From NCBI RefSeq assembly GCF_043555885.1, contig NZ_JBIGHX010000003.1:124001-188000 (forward strand): a stretch of 64,000 nt of DNA, given 5' to 3'. Made by a program: the position numbers and the translations under genes. The notes under the pieces are model-generated. The model ran no database searches. It was not told the origin of the DNA and worked only from the letters and a program-made list of their open reading frames with translations. The DNA comes from Pelomonas lactea. GTDB lineage: Bacteria; Pseudomonadota; Gammaproteobacteria; Burkholderiales; Burkholderiaceae_C. Shown here one piece after another: positions 33,528-42,900 of this stretch. Position 1 is the stretch's first letter; each line of letters opens with the position of its first letter.

Positions 33528-34814
33528 TCAGCGCAGGGCGGTGCGCGCGGCCGCGAGGGTGGCGTCGATGTCGGCCTGGCTGTGGGCCGCCGACACGAAG
33601 CCCGCCTCGTACAAGGCCGGAGCAAGATAGATGCCGGCATCCAGCATCGCGTGGAAGAAGCGGTTGAAGCGCTCCTTGTCCGTCGTCATCACGGTGGTGT
33701 AGTTCTGCGGCAGCTCGGGCAGCAGGAAGAAGCCGAACATGCCGCCCTCGCTGTCGGCGCTGAACGGCACGCCGTTCTCGGCGGCGATCGCCTTCAGGCC
33801 GTCGACCAGTTGCTGCGTGCGGGCGGACAGTGCGTCGAAGAAGCCGGGCTTCTGGATCTCGCGCAGCGTCGCCAGCCCGCAGGCGGTGGCCACCGGGTTG
33901 CCCGACAGCGTCCCGGCCTGGTAGACGCCGCCCAGCGGCGCCAGGTGCTGCATGACCTCGCGCCTGGCACCGAAGGCCGCCAGCGGCATGCCGCCGCCGA
34001 TGACCTTGCCGAACACCGAGATGTCGGGCGCGAAGCCGGGGATGAGCTTGGCGTAGTGCGACTGTGCGGAGCCCAGCGCGACGCGGAATCCCGTCATGAC
34101 CTCGTCCAGCACCAGCAGCGCGCCGTGCTTGGTGCACAGCTCGCGCATCGCCGTCATGAACGGCACCGACGCGCGCACGAAATTCATGTTGCCGGCGATG
34201 GGCTCGACGATGACGCAGGCCAGCTCCGCGCCATGCTCTGCGAAGGCGGCTTCGAGCTGCTCGACGTTGTTGTATTCCAGGACCACCGTGTCGGCGGCCG
34301 CGCCGGGCGTCACGCCGGCGCTGGTGGGGTGGCCGAAGGTGGCCAGGCCGGAGCCGGCCTTCACCAGCAGCGCGTCCGTGTGGCCGTGGTAGCAGCCCTC
34401 GAACTTGATGAACTTCGGGCGCCCGGTGGCGCCGCGCGCCAGGCGGATGGCGCTCATCGTCGCCTCGGTGCCCGAGCTGACCAGGCGCACCTGGTCCATG
34501 CTGGGCACGAGCTTGAGGATCTCCTCGGCCAGTTCGATCTCGCGCTCGGTCGGCGCGCCGAAGGAGAAACCTTCGGCCGCAGCCTTGGTCACCGCTTCCA
34601 GCACGGCCGGGTGGCCGTGGCCCAGGATCATCGGCCCCCAGGAGCCGATGTAGTCCACATAACGCTTGCCTTCTGCGTCGAAGATGTAGGCGCCCTCGCC
34701 GCGGGCGATGAAGCGCGGCGTGCCGCCGACAGCGCGGAAAGCGCGCACGGGTGAGTTCACGCCGCCGGGAATCACGCGCGTGGCGCGTTCAAACAACTGG
34801 GAATTGGTAACCAT
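33528..34814 (-). CDS. hemL: Glutamate-1-semialdehyde 2,1-aminomutase
   Basis: This 428-residue PLP enzyme of the C5 haem pathway converts glutamate-1-semialdehyde to 5-aminolevulinate. It has PGGVNSPVRAF near the start, SGTEATMSAIRLAR, LVLDEVMTGFRV and the PLP-lysine region SVFGKVIGGGMPLAAFG. The length is standard. It starts 18 bases after the thiD-like stop and ends 31 bases before the mpl start. Confidence 0.97.
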   Translation of the reverse strand: MVTNSQLFERATRVIPGGVNSPVRAFRAVGGTPRFIARGEGAYIFDAEGKRYVDYIGSWGPMILGHGHPAVLEAVTKAAAEGFSFGAPTEREIELAEEILKLVPSMDQVRLVSSGTEATMSAIRLARGATGRPKFIKFEGCYHGHTDALLVKAGSGLATFGHPTSAGVTPGAAADTVVLEYNNVEQLEAAFAEHGAELACVIVEPIAGNMNFVRASVPFMTAMRELCTKHGALLVLDEVMTGFRVALGSAQSHYAKLIPGFAPDISVFGKVIGGGMPLAAFGARREVMQHLAPLGGVYQAGTLSGNPVATACGLATLREIQKPGFFDALSARTQQLVDGLKAIAAENGVPFSADSEGGMFGFFLLPELPQNYTTVMTTDKERFNRFFHAMLDAGIYLAPALYEAGFVSAAHSQADIDATLAAARTALR

Positions 34815-34832
34815 CGGAAAGGAAGGTGAGGT

Positions 34833-35771
34833 TCAGTGCATGCGCCGCGGCGTCTTGGGCGGCTGTTCCGGCTCGATGTCCTCAAACGCCGGTTCCGCGG
34901 CTTCCTCGTCCGCCGGCGGCAGTGCCCAGAAGAAGCGGTCGGGCACGACATTGCCCATGCCGGGCCGGAAGCCTGCGTCCAGCGACTGGTCCAGGAAGGA
35001 CAGCGCCTCGCTGACGGCCGAATGCAGCTCGGCGCCCACGGACAGCAGCGCGGCCAGCGCGGCAGCCAGCGTGTCGCCCGCGCCGACGAACGTCGTCTCG
35101 AAGCGCTCGAACTTCTCGCCGGTGATGGGTCCGGAGGCGTTGGCCAGCACGTTGTCCACATACTGGTTGGGCAGCTGGATGCCGGTCACCAGCACGTGCT
35201 GGGTGCCCGACTGTGCGGCCGCCACGGCCAGCTCGCGGGCGGACGGTGCGCGCTCGTTGTCCCAGTCGGGCAGCAGGAAATCGGTCAGCGTCTTGTGGTT
35301 GCCCACCAGCACGGCCGTTTGCGGCAGCACCAGCTCGCGCAGCGCGTCCAGGTACTGCTGCTGCTCGTCCTCGTCGATCCAGGCCACCGACGGCAGGTAG
35401 GTCACCAGGGGCACATCGGGGTAGTCGCTCAGCACCTCCGCGACGGCGCTGACGCCTTCCGCATTGCCCAGGAAGCCGACCTTCCAGGCCGTGATGGGCA
35501 CGTCCTCCAGGATGTGGCGGGCCTGCTCGGCGATGGTGTCGGGGTCGAGGTTGACGTGTTCGAACGTCTCGGCCGTGTCGCGCAGCACGACGGCCGACAC
35601 GACCGGCAGGCAGTGGGCGCCCATGGCCGCGATGGTGGCGATGTCGCCGGCCAGGCCGCCGGCGCCGGAGGCGTCGCTCGCGTTGAAGCTCAGCACGCAG
35701 GCTGGCGGCGGGCTTTCCTCGTCTTGAGGCTGGCCGACCTCGGGGTCGGTGGGGTGGGAGGTTGGGCTCAT
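34833..35771 (-). CDS. thiD: ThiD/PdxK-like hydroxymethylpyrimidine (phosphate) kinase, divergent
   Basis: The gene encodes 312 residues from ATG 35771; an upstream start at 35810 adds 13 residues. This ribokinase-fold protein carries FNASDASGAGGLAGDI where classical ThiD has a GSDPSGGAG motif. VGAGDTLAAALAALLS stands where many ThiD proteins have a GTGC-type anion hole, giving a ribokinase/pyridoxal-kinase-like catalytic Asp. Both termini have acidic low-complexity extensions. The ThiD assignment is by overall family; a pyridoxal or related vitamin kinase is possible. It is the first gene of the operon with hemL and mpl and is divergent from the rubredoxin gene. Confidence 0.72.
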   Translation of the reverse strand: MSPTSHPTDPEVGQPQDEESPPPACVLSFNASDASGAGGLAGDIATIAAMGAHCLPVVSAVVLRDTAETFEHVNLDPDTIAEQARHILEDVPITAWKVGFLGNAEGVSAVAEVLSDYPDVPLVTYLPSVAWIDEDEQQQYLDALRELVLPQTAVLVGNHKTLTDFLLPDWDNERAPSARELAVAAAQSGTQHVLVTGIQLPNQYVDNVLANASGPITGEKFERFETTFVGAGDTLAAALAALLSVGAELHSAVSEALSFLDQSLDAGFRPGMGNVVPDRFFWALPPADEEAAEPAFEDIEPEQPPKTPRRMH

Positions 35772-35873
35772 CTGGAGTTCTTGGCGGTCGCGGCCAAAGA
35801 GCTGCCGCAAAGCGTGGAGTCTGCCGCTAAAAGGGCTGTTCCGAGGGCCTGGGCCCAGGCGTTTGCCCTCAGC

Positions 35874-35900
35874 ATTGCGCTGTCGGCCCCTGGCTAGAAT
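35874..35900 (+). promoter_or_regulatory. Possible promoter for rubredoxin / pil genes
   Basis: TTGCGC (35874-35879) is 15 bases from TAGAAT (35895-35900), 32 bases upstream of the rubredoxin GTG. The -10 is a good match; the -35 is moderate and the spacing short. Confidence 0.4.
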
Positions 35901-35932
35901 GATTTGATTGTAGTGAGCAAACTCTGAGCAAC

Positions 35933-36106
35933 GTGAGCGAACCCAGTACCTGGATGTGCCTGATCTGCGGATGGATCTACGACGAGGAAACGGGTGATCC
36001 CGAGCATGGCATTGCGCCAGGCACCAAATGGGCCGACGTCGACATGAACTGGGTCTGCCCCGACTGCGGCGCCCGCAAGGAAGATTTCGAGATGGTGCGC
36101 ATCTGA
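35933..36106 (+). CDS. Rubredoxin
   Basis: This 57-residue protein starts at GTG 35933 with the sequence MSEPSTWMCLICGWIYDEE. The two knuckles CLICG (residues 9-13) and CPDCG (42-46) give the four cysteines that bind one iron. The conserved DPEHGIAPGTKW and WVCPDCGARKEDFE segments are present. It is a small electron carrier, cytoplasmic, probably serving an oxygenase or oxidative-stress enzyme. A rubredoxin beside pilG is a recurring arrangement in Beta- and Gammaproteobacteria. The short length and GTG start make it easy to miss. Confidence 0.95.
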   Translation: MSEPSTWMCLICGWIYDEETGDPEHGIAPGTKWADVDMNWVCPDCGARKEDFEMVRI

Positions 36107-36166
36107 CGCGGCACTGCAGAGGTCAATCGGGCCCGGGCCCGCGCTGAAGTTCCCAGGAGACAAGGT

Positions 36167-36556
36167 TTGAACGAGCAAGTTTCCGCTGCGGGGCCCACCC
36201 GGGTCCTGGTCATCGACGACAGCAACACCATCCGCCGCAGTGCCGAGATCTTCCTCAAGCAGGGCGGCCACGAGGTGGCCCTGGCCGAAGACGGCTTCGA
36301 CGCGCTGTCCAAGCTGGGCGACTTCCATCCCGATCTGGTCTTCTGCGACATCCTGATGCCGCGACTGGACGGCTACCAGACCTGCGCCATCATCAAGCGC
36401 AACCCGGAGTTCTCGGGCGTGCCGGTCATCATGCTGTCGTCCAAGGACGGCCTGTTCGACAAGGCGCGCGGGCGCATGGTGGGGTCGCAGGACTACCTGA
36501 CCAAGCCGTTCACCAAGGACCAGCTGCTTCAGGCGGTGCTGCAGCACCGGCCCTGA
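36167..36556 (+). CDS. pilG: Twitching motility response regulator PilG
   Basis: This 129-residue single-domain receiver starts at TTG 36167, preceded by AGGAGACAAGG as a ribosome-binding site. The acidic pair is in VLVIDDSNTIRRSAE, the phosphoacceptor Asp near residue 61 (FCDILMPRLDG) and the invariant Lys in DYLTKPFTKDQL. PilG receives phosphate from ChpA and promotes pilus extension through PilB and c-di-GMP partners in Pseudomonas. It opens the pilG-pilH-pilI-pilJ-chpA operon. Confidence 0.93.
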   Translation: MNEQVSAAGPTRVLVIDDSNTIRRSAEIFLKQGGHEVALAEDGFDALSKLGDFHPDLVFCDILMPRLDGYQTCAIIKRNPEFSGVPVIMLSSKDGLFDKARGRMVGSQDYLTKPFTKDQLLQAVLQHRP

Positions 36557-36580
36557 CAAGCATCCACTGAGAGAAACCCC

Positions 36581-36946
36581 ATGAGCATCCACAACATCCT
36601 GCTGGTTGACGACTCCAAGACCGAGCTGCATGCGCTCTCGGAGATGCTGACCAAGCGCGGCTACACCGTCCGCACCGCCGAGAACGGCGAAGAGGCCATG
36701 AAGCGCCTGGCCGAGGCCAAGCCCGACCTGATCCTGATGGACGTCGTCATGCCCGGCCAGAACGGCTTCCAGCTGACGCGCGCCATCACGCGCGACGAAC
36801 GCTACGCCGGTGTGCCCGTCATCATGTGCACCAGCAAGAACCAGGAAACCGACAAGGTCTGGGGCATGCGCCAGGGCGCCAGCGACTACGTCGTCAAGCC
36901 GGTCAAGGCCGAAGAGCTGCTGGCCAAGATCAAAGCCCTCGGCTGA
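36581..36946 (+). CDS. pilH: Twitching motility response regulator PilH
   Basis: This 121-residue stand-alone receiver has LLVDDSKTELHALSEML, an Asp near residue 54 (ILMDVVMPGQNGFQLTR), and the conserved Thr/Lys in MCTSKNQETDKVWGM and DYVVKPVKAEELL. In the Pil-Chp system PilH is thought to be a phosphate sink or to promote retraction. It begins 24 bases after pilG with GAGAAA upstream of the ATG. Confidence 0.94.
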   Translation: MSIHNILLVDDSKTELHALSEMLTKRGYTVRTAENGEEAMKRLAEAKPDLILMDVVMPGQNGFQLTRAITRDERYAGVPVIMCTSKNQETDKVWGMRQGASDYVVKPVKAEELLAKIKALG

Positions 36947-36957
36947 AGGCAAAGCGC

Positions 36958-37488
36958 ATGGCCAACAAGACCGCGCTCCGTGAACTGCAACAGCGGCTGG
37001 CCGAGCGCATGCAGGCCGCGCGTGAGACCACGCTCATCGCGAACTGGCTCGCGGTGGATTGCGCCGGCGTCGGCCTGCTTTTCTCGCTGAAGCAGGCCAG
37101 CGAAATCTTCGCGCCCGTGCCCATCAAGCCCGTGCCTTACGCCAAGCCCTGGCTGGCCGGTGTGGCCAACCTGCGCGGCGGTCTGTTCACGGTCGTGGAC
37201 CTGGCCGTCTATCTCGGGCTGCGCGAACCGTCGCCGGGCCGCCTGGTGTCGGCGCAGACGCGGCTGGTGTCGCTGAGCAGCGAACTGAACCTCAACTGCG
37301 CACTGTTGGTCGACCGCCTGGCCGGGCTGCGCAGTGACGAACAACTGCCGCTGGCCGCCGAGCAGCCTGCCGGGCCGCTGCCCCGCTTCGCCGGGGCGTT
37401 GCGCCGCGACGATGCCGGTCGGCAATGGCAGGAAATCAATCTGGAAGCGTTGTCCAGGCAGGAGAACTTCCTGCACATCGTCGCGTGA
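36958..37488 (+). CDS. pilI: CheW-like adaptor PilI
   Basis: The gene encodes 176 residues from ATG 36958. A single CheW domain (residues about 35-170) includes PYAKPWLAGVANLRGGLFTV and VDLAVYLG, which match the adaptor that couples the receptor PilJ to the kinase ChpA. The longer open frame starting at 36826 overlaps pilH and is not used. It starts 11 bases after pilH. Confidence 0.92.
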   Translation: MANKTALRELQQRLAERMQAARETTLIANWLAVDCAGVGLLFSLKQASEIFAPVPIKPVPYAKPWLAGVANLRGGLFTVVDLAVYLGLREPSPGRLVSAQTRLVSLSSELNLNCALLVDRLAGLRSDEQLPLAAEQPAGPLPRFAGALRRDDAGRQWQEINLEALSRQENFLHIVA

Positions 37489-37558
37489 TGCGCGCTTTCT
37501 AGTCTCTGAAGTCCGCGCGGGAAAGCGGACGTCACAAACACTGAAGAACGAGGGTGAG

Positions 37559-39913
37559 ATGAGCCTGTTGGACAAGATCAGGGGAAAGTCCGAAGCCGAC
37601 GAGTCGCCGCTGGCGGCGCCCGTCGAAGCGGCCGATACGACCATCGACACGCGCGGCATCGGCTTTGACGGCACACGCCCCGCCGACTCCACCCTCGCCG
37701 GTGCCGATCTGCCGCGTCCCGAGACGCCATCCATCATCTCGCCGGCCATGCCCACGGAGCCGGGCCCCAACAGCGAGTTTCCGGCCAGCACGATGAACTT
37801 CGCGCCGACCACGCAGGCGGCCGACCCCACGTCGCTGCCGTCGCTGGACACGCCGCCCTCCGGGCCGGCCAAGCTGGGCGAGTTGTTCGGTCGCCACCGC
37901 CAGCGCGTGCTGACGGGTCTGGTGGCCCTGGGCTTCGTCGGCACGGCGCTGTCGGTCTCGCTGGTGCTGGTGTCGTCCAACCGCAGCGCCGCGCAGGTGC
38001 GCGCTGCTGGTCAGGCGCTGATGCACTCGCAGCGGATGGCCAAGTCCGTGTCCGCCGCGCTGGTGGGCAACCAGGCCGCGTTCGGCGAACTGCGCGAGTC
38101 GGTCAGCACGCTGAGCAGCGTGGTCGGCAACCTGCGCACCGGCCAGGGTGACCTGGCCATCGCGCCGGCCGCCGTGCAGCCCGTGCTGGAGACGCTCAAG
38201 CCGCTGGTCGAGCGTGCCGAGAAGAACGGCAAGGTCGTGCAAGGCCAGGAAAAGATCCTGACGCAGGTGGGTTCCGCGCTGCGCGCGATCAACCGCCAGT
38301 CCAGCGACCTGCTGGAAAGCGCCGAGGCCGTGTCATCTCAAGCGCTGCAGATCGGCTCGTCGGCGGGCGAGGTGTCCGCCGTCGGTCAGCTGGTCATGCT
38401 GACGCAGCGTATCGGCAAGAGTGCCAACGAATTCCTGACGCAGGAAGGCGTGAGCCCCGAGGCCGTGTTCCTGCTGGGCAAGGACTTGAACTCCTTCAAG
38501 CTCATCACCGAGGCTCTGATCAACGGCAGCCCCGAGCTGCGCCTGAACGCCGCCCGCGACCCGCAGCTGAAGGAACGTCTGCAGACGCTGCTGAAGCAGT
38601 ACGAGCAGACCCGCACGCAGGCCTCCGCCATTCTGGGCAATCTGCAGGGCCTGGTGTCGGCGCGTGAGGCGCAGACGGCCATCCTGGGCGACTCCGAACC
38701 GCTGCGCAAGGGCCTGGAGCAGGCCGCTGCCGACCTGGAAAAGTCCGGCGGTGCAGGTTGGGGCCTGATCCTGCTGCTGATCGCGTCGCTGGCCGCGCTG
38801 GTGACCGGCGCTGTCGGTTTCCTGCGGCTGTACCTGGCCGACCAGGCCGGCCGCGCCGAGCTGGCCGAGGCCCAGCGCCGCGAAGCCGAAGCGCAGGAGC
38901 AGGAGGCCAAGCGCGTCAACGACGCCAACCAGGCGGCCATTCTGCGGCTGATGAACGAACTGTCCACGGTCGCTGAAGGTGACCTGACGCAACAGGCCAC
39001 GGTGACGGAGGACATCACCGGCGCCATCGCCGACTCGGTGAACTACACCGTGGAAGAGCTGCGCAACCTGGTGGGCCAGGTGCAGGCCACGGCGGCCCGC
39101 GTGACGGACACCACCGGCGCGGTGGACCAGACGTCCACCGACCTGCTGGCCGCGTCCAAGGAACAGCTGCACGAGATCCGCGCGACCGGCGAGGCCGTGC
39201 TGGGCATGGCGAGCCGCATTACCGAGGTGTCCGCGCAGGCGCAGACGACTGCCGAGGTGGCGCGCAAGAGCCGGGAAGCTGCCGAGCAGGGTCTCTCCGC
39301 GATGCAGAACAACATCGCCGGTATGAACGCCATCCGCGACTCCATCCAGGAAACGTCCAAGCGCATCAAGCGGCTGGGCGAGTCGTCGCAGGAAATCGGC
39401 GAGATCACGGAGCTGATCTCGGACATTACGGAACAGACCAATGTGCTGGCGCTGAACGCGGCCATCCAGGCCGCCTCCGCCGGTGAAGCCGGTCGCGGCT
39501 TCTCGGTGGTTGCGGAAGAAGTGCAGCGGCTGGCCGAACGCTCCGGCGACGCGACGCGCCGGATTGCCGCGCTGGTCAAGACCATTCAGACCGACACCCA
39601 CGACGCCGTGGCCGCCATGGAGCGCTCCACGCGCGGTGTGGTGGAAGGTACCCAGCTGTCCGACGCGGCCGGCCGCGCGCTGGAAGACATCGACAGCGTG
39701 TCCCGCCAGCTGGACGAACTCATCGTGCGCATCTCCTCGCAGGCCCAGCAGGAAGCCGAGCATGCCAACGAGGTGGCGTCCAACATCCAGCACATCTTTG
39801 CCGTGACGGAGCAGACCTCCGAGGGCACGCGCTCCACGGCGCAGATGGTGCATGAACTGTCGCGGTCCGCGGAGGCGCTGCGCGCATCCGTGTCGCGATT
39901 CAAGGTCGCCTGA
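37559..39913 (+). CDS. pilJ: Pil-Chp chemoreceptor PilJ
   Basis: The gene encodes 784 residues from ATG 37559 after GAGGGTGAG. An unusual Pro/Thr/Ser-rich cytoplasmic stretch of about 110 residues precedes the first membrane helix (VLTGLVALGFVGTALSVSLVLV). A periplasmic domain of about 260 residues contains PilJ-type helices (QRMAKSVSAALVGNQAAF, MLTQRIGKSANEFL). The second membrane helix is near residues 400-425, followed by HAMP and a methyl-accepting signalling domain with the tip TEQTNVLALNAAIQAASAGE. It senses pilus/surface signals and controls ChpA. Confidence 0.93.
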   Translation: MSLLDKIRGKSEADESPLAAPVEAADTTIDTRGIGFDGTRPADSTLAGADLPRPETPSIISPAMPTEPGPNSEFPASTMNFAPTTQAADPTSLPSLDTPPSGPAKLGELFGRHRQRVLTGLVALGFVGTALSVSLVLVSSNRSAAQVRAAGQALMHSQRMAKSVSAALVGNQAAFGELRESVSTLSSVVGNLRTGQGDLAIAPAAVQPVLETLKPLVERAEKNGKVVQGQEKILTQVGSALRAINRQSSDLLESAEAVSSQALQIGSSAGEVSAVGQLVMLTQRIGKSANEFLTQEGVSPEAVFLLGKDLNSFKLITEALINGSPELRLNAARDPQLKERLQTLLKQYEQTRTQASAILGNLQGLVSAREAQTAILGDSEPLRKGLEQAAADLEKSGGAGWGLILLLIASLAALVTGAVGFLRLYLADQAGRAELAEAQRREAEAQEQEAKRVNDANQAAILRLMNELSTVAEGDLTQQATVTEDITGAIADSVNYTVEELRNLVGQVQATAARVTDTTGAVDQTSTDLLAASKEQLHEIRATGEAVLGMASRITEVSAQAQTTAEVARKSREAAEQGLSAMQNNIAGMNAIRDSIQETSKRIKRLGESSQEIGEITELISDITEQTNVLALNAAIQAASAGEAGRGFSVVAEEVQRLAERSGDATRRIAALVKTIQTDTHDAVAAMERSTRGVVEGTQLSDAAGRALEDIDSVSRQLDELIVRISSQAQQEAEHANEVASNIQHIFAVTEQTSEGTRSTAQMVHELSRSAEALRASVSRFKVA

Positions 39914-39922
39914 CGAGCCGAC

Positions 39923-42900
39923 ATGGACAGCTCCCTGCGAGACGCCGAACTCCCGGCCGACCTCAGCCCGCTCGCGTGGGTTCAGGAAGAACTGCGCCGC
40001 TCGCTGGAGTCGGTGCACAAGACCCTGCGCCGCCACGTGCGCGAAGGCAACGACAACCGGCTCCACGCCTTCGGCGCCGATGCCCAGCCCAGCGCACCGC
40101 TGCAGCAGGCCTCGGCCCAGCTCCACCAGGTCAGCGGTGTGCTGTCGCTGGTGGGCCTGCCCGCCGGCGCAGCCGTGCTGCGCGCCGCCGAGTCGGCCGT
40201 CGCGCGGCTGGCCGAGCGCCCGCTGGAGGTCGAGGCCGCGACGGTGGACGTCATCGAGCGTGCCGACTTCGCGCTGCTGGCCTACGTCGCCCGCCTGCTG
40301 GCCGGCAACAAGACCTCCGCGCTGGCGCTGTATCCCAGCTACCGCGCGCTGCAGCAGCTCAACGGCGCCGAGCGCATCCACCCGGCCGACCTGTGGGCCT
40401 ACGACTGGGCCTGGCGCAGCATTCCGCTGGAGCCGGGCGTGCTGCCGCGCTCGCCCGACGCCGTGCGTGCGCCGTTCGAGGCGGCGCTGCTGCGCCACAT
40501 GCGCGAGCCCAGCTCGGCGCATGCCGCCAACCTGTCGGGCCTGTGTGCCGGCCTCGCCGCCACCTTGCCGGCCGGCACGGGCCGCACGCTGTGGCAACTG
40601 GCCGCCGCCGTCTTCGAAGGCCAGGCGCTGAAGCTGCTGGGCAGCGACGCCTACACCAAGCGCCTGGGTTCCAAGCTGCTGCATGAACTGCGCGTGCTGG
40701 GCAAGGGCGAGGTTTCCGAGCGCCTCGCGCAGGACCTGCTGTTCTTCTGTGCCCAGTGTCGCGTGACGCAGGGCGCCGGCCCGCGCCTGTCGGCCGTGCA
40801 CGAAGCCTTCCGCCTCAGCGACGAACATGCCGGCGACTACGAGGACGCCAGCCTGGGTCGCATCGACCCGGCCTGGGTCGCACAGGCCAAGCGCCGCGTG
40901 CTGGCCGCCAAGGAGAGCTGGTCCAGCGCTGCCGAGGGCGACCAGCATCGCCTGTCCAGCCTGGACGAGCAGTTCGCCGGCCTGGCCGAATCGCTGACCC
41001 GCCTGTTCCCCAGCGGCGAGGTGCTGGCGCAGACGCTGCAGCGCGCCGTCGTCGCGACGCTGCGTTCGCGCTCCACGCCGCCGCCGGCACTGGCGATGGA
41101 AGTCGCCACCAGCCTGCTGTACGTCGAAGCCGCGCTGGAAGACGCCGCCTTCGACCAGCCCGAACAGGCCGAGCGCGTGCGCCGCCTGGCGCGCCGCGTC
41201 GAGGCCGTCGGCCACGGCCAGCCGGCCGAGCCGCTGGAAGACTGGATGGAGGACCTCTATCGCCGTGTCTCCGACCGCCAGACGCTGGGCAGCGTGGTGC
41301 ATGAACTGCGCGCCAGCCTGTCGGAGGTCGAGAAGCAGTGCGACGAGTACTTCCGCGACCCGACCCACCGCGAGCTGCTGATCCCCGTGCCCGGCCAGCT
41401 GCAGGCCATGCGCGGCGTGCTCAGCGTGCTGGGACTGGACCAGGCGGCGCTCGCGACCGTGCGCATGCGCGACGAGATCGACGGCCTGGCCAGTACCGAG
41501 ATCGACTTCAACCGCCCCGGTGCGCGTGACGTCTTCGAGCGCCTGGCCACCAACCTGGGCGCGTTGGGCTTCCTCATCGACATGCTGAGCGTGCAGCCGG
41601 CCCTGGCCAAGCGCATGTTCCAGTTCGACGACCGCACCGGCCGGCTGGACGCCGTCATGGGCCGCCGCGAAGGTGCTGTCGAGCTGCCCGACTTCGAGGC
41701 CAGCGGCTTCCATGTCGACCTGGAGCCCGAAGTCGAAGGCACGCTGGACGTCGAGGCCACACAGCCGCTGCGCGTGGACCTGGCCTCGCTGGATCTGCCC
41801 GATCTCAGCCTGCCCGACCTGGACCTGTCCCAGCCCGCGCTGGCGCCCGCACCCGCGCCGGTCGTCGCACCGCCGCCGCCTGCCCCCGCTCCTTCGGCGG
41901 AGCCCAGCGTCGCCGACGACCCGGAGATGCGCGAGATCTTCCTGGAGGAGGCCGACGAGGTCATCGCCAACGCCCGTGCCGCGCTGGCCGCGCTGCGCGA
42001 TGCGCCGGCCGACCACGCCCAGCTCACGGTCGTCCGCCGCGCCTTCCACACGCTCAAGGGCAGTGCCCGCATGGTGGGCCTCACCGACTTCGGCGAAGGC
42101 GCCTGGGCCTGCGAGCAGCTCTACAACGCCCGACTGGCCGAGCACACCCCGCAGGCCGACACGGCGCTGCAGGCCTTCACGACCGAGGCGCTGGACTACT
42201 TCGCCCACTGGCGCGAACAGATCGCCGGCAACGAGCCCGGCACCAGTCTGCCCGACCCGCTGCGCCGCAGCGCCGATGCGCTGCGCCTGAATGGTGAGCT
42301 CCTGCCGCTGGCCGCTGCGCCGGCGCCCGCCGACGTCGACCTGCCGCTGGAGGCCGAGGCCTCGGTGGAGGTGGTCGACTTTGCTGCGGAGGCTGCGCCG
42401 CTGCCGGCACCGGAGGTCATCGACGTCGCCCCGCCACCGGCCGAGGAGACGCCGCTGGCGCCGGATTTCGTGCTGGACCTGGCCGATGCCGTCATTGCGG
42501 AGGCCGCTCCGGCTTTGCCCGACGAGGAGCCTACGCTGGACCTGGGTTCGCCCGCTGCGCGCGACGAGGCCCCCCACGAGCCCACCGAGCCGATGCCGCT
42601 GCCGGAGCTGCTGCCGGTGCCGCCGTCGGAGGAGCAGACGCTGGCCAACTTCCGGCTGGAATTGGCGCAGGACGAGCCGCTGGTCATCGAACCCCAGCCG
42701 CTGCCGGACGTCGATGTGCCGGCTCGGCCCGAGGAGCAGACGCTGGCGCTGTCGGCGCTGGAACTGGGCGAGCCCGATTTCGAGCCCACGCTGCCGCCCG
42801 ACCACGACCACGAACCCGTGTCGCAGCCGCTGCTGACCGTCGTGCCGGCGCCGGAGCCCGAACCGGAACCCGAGCCGGTCGACCTGGACGAAGGCTACAA

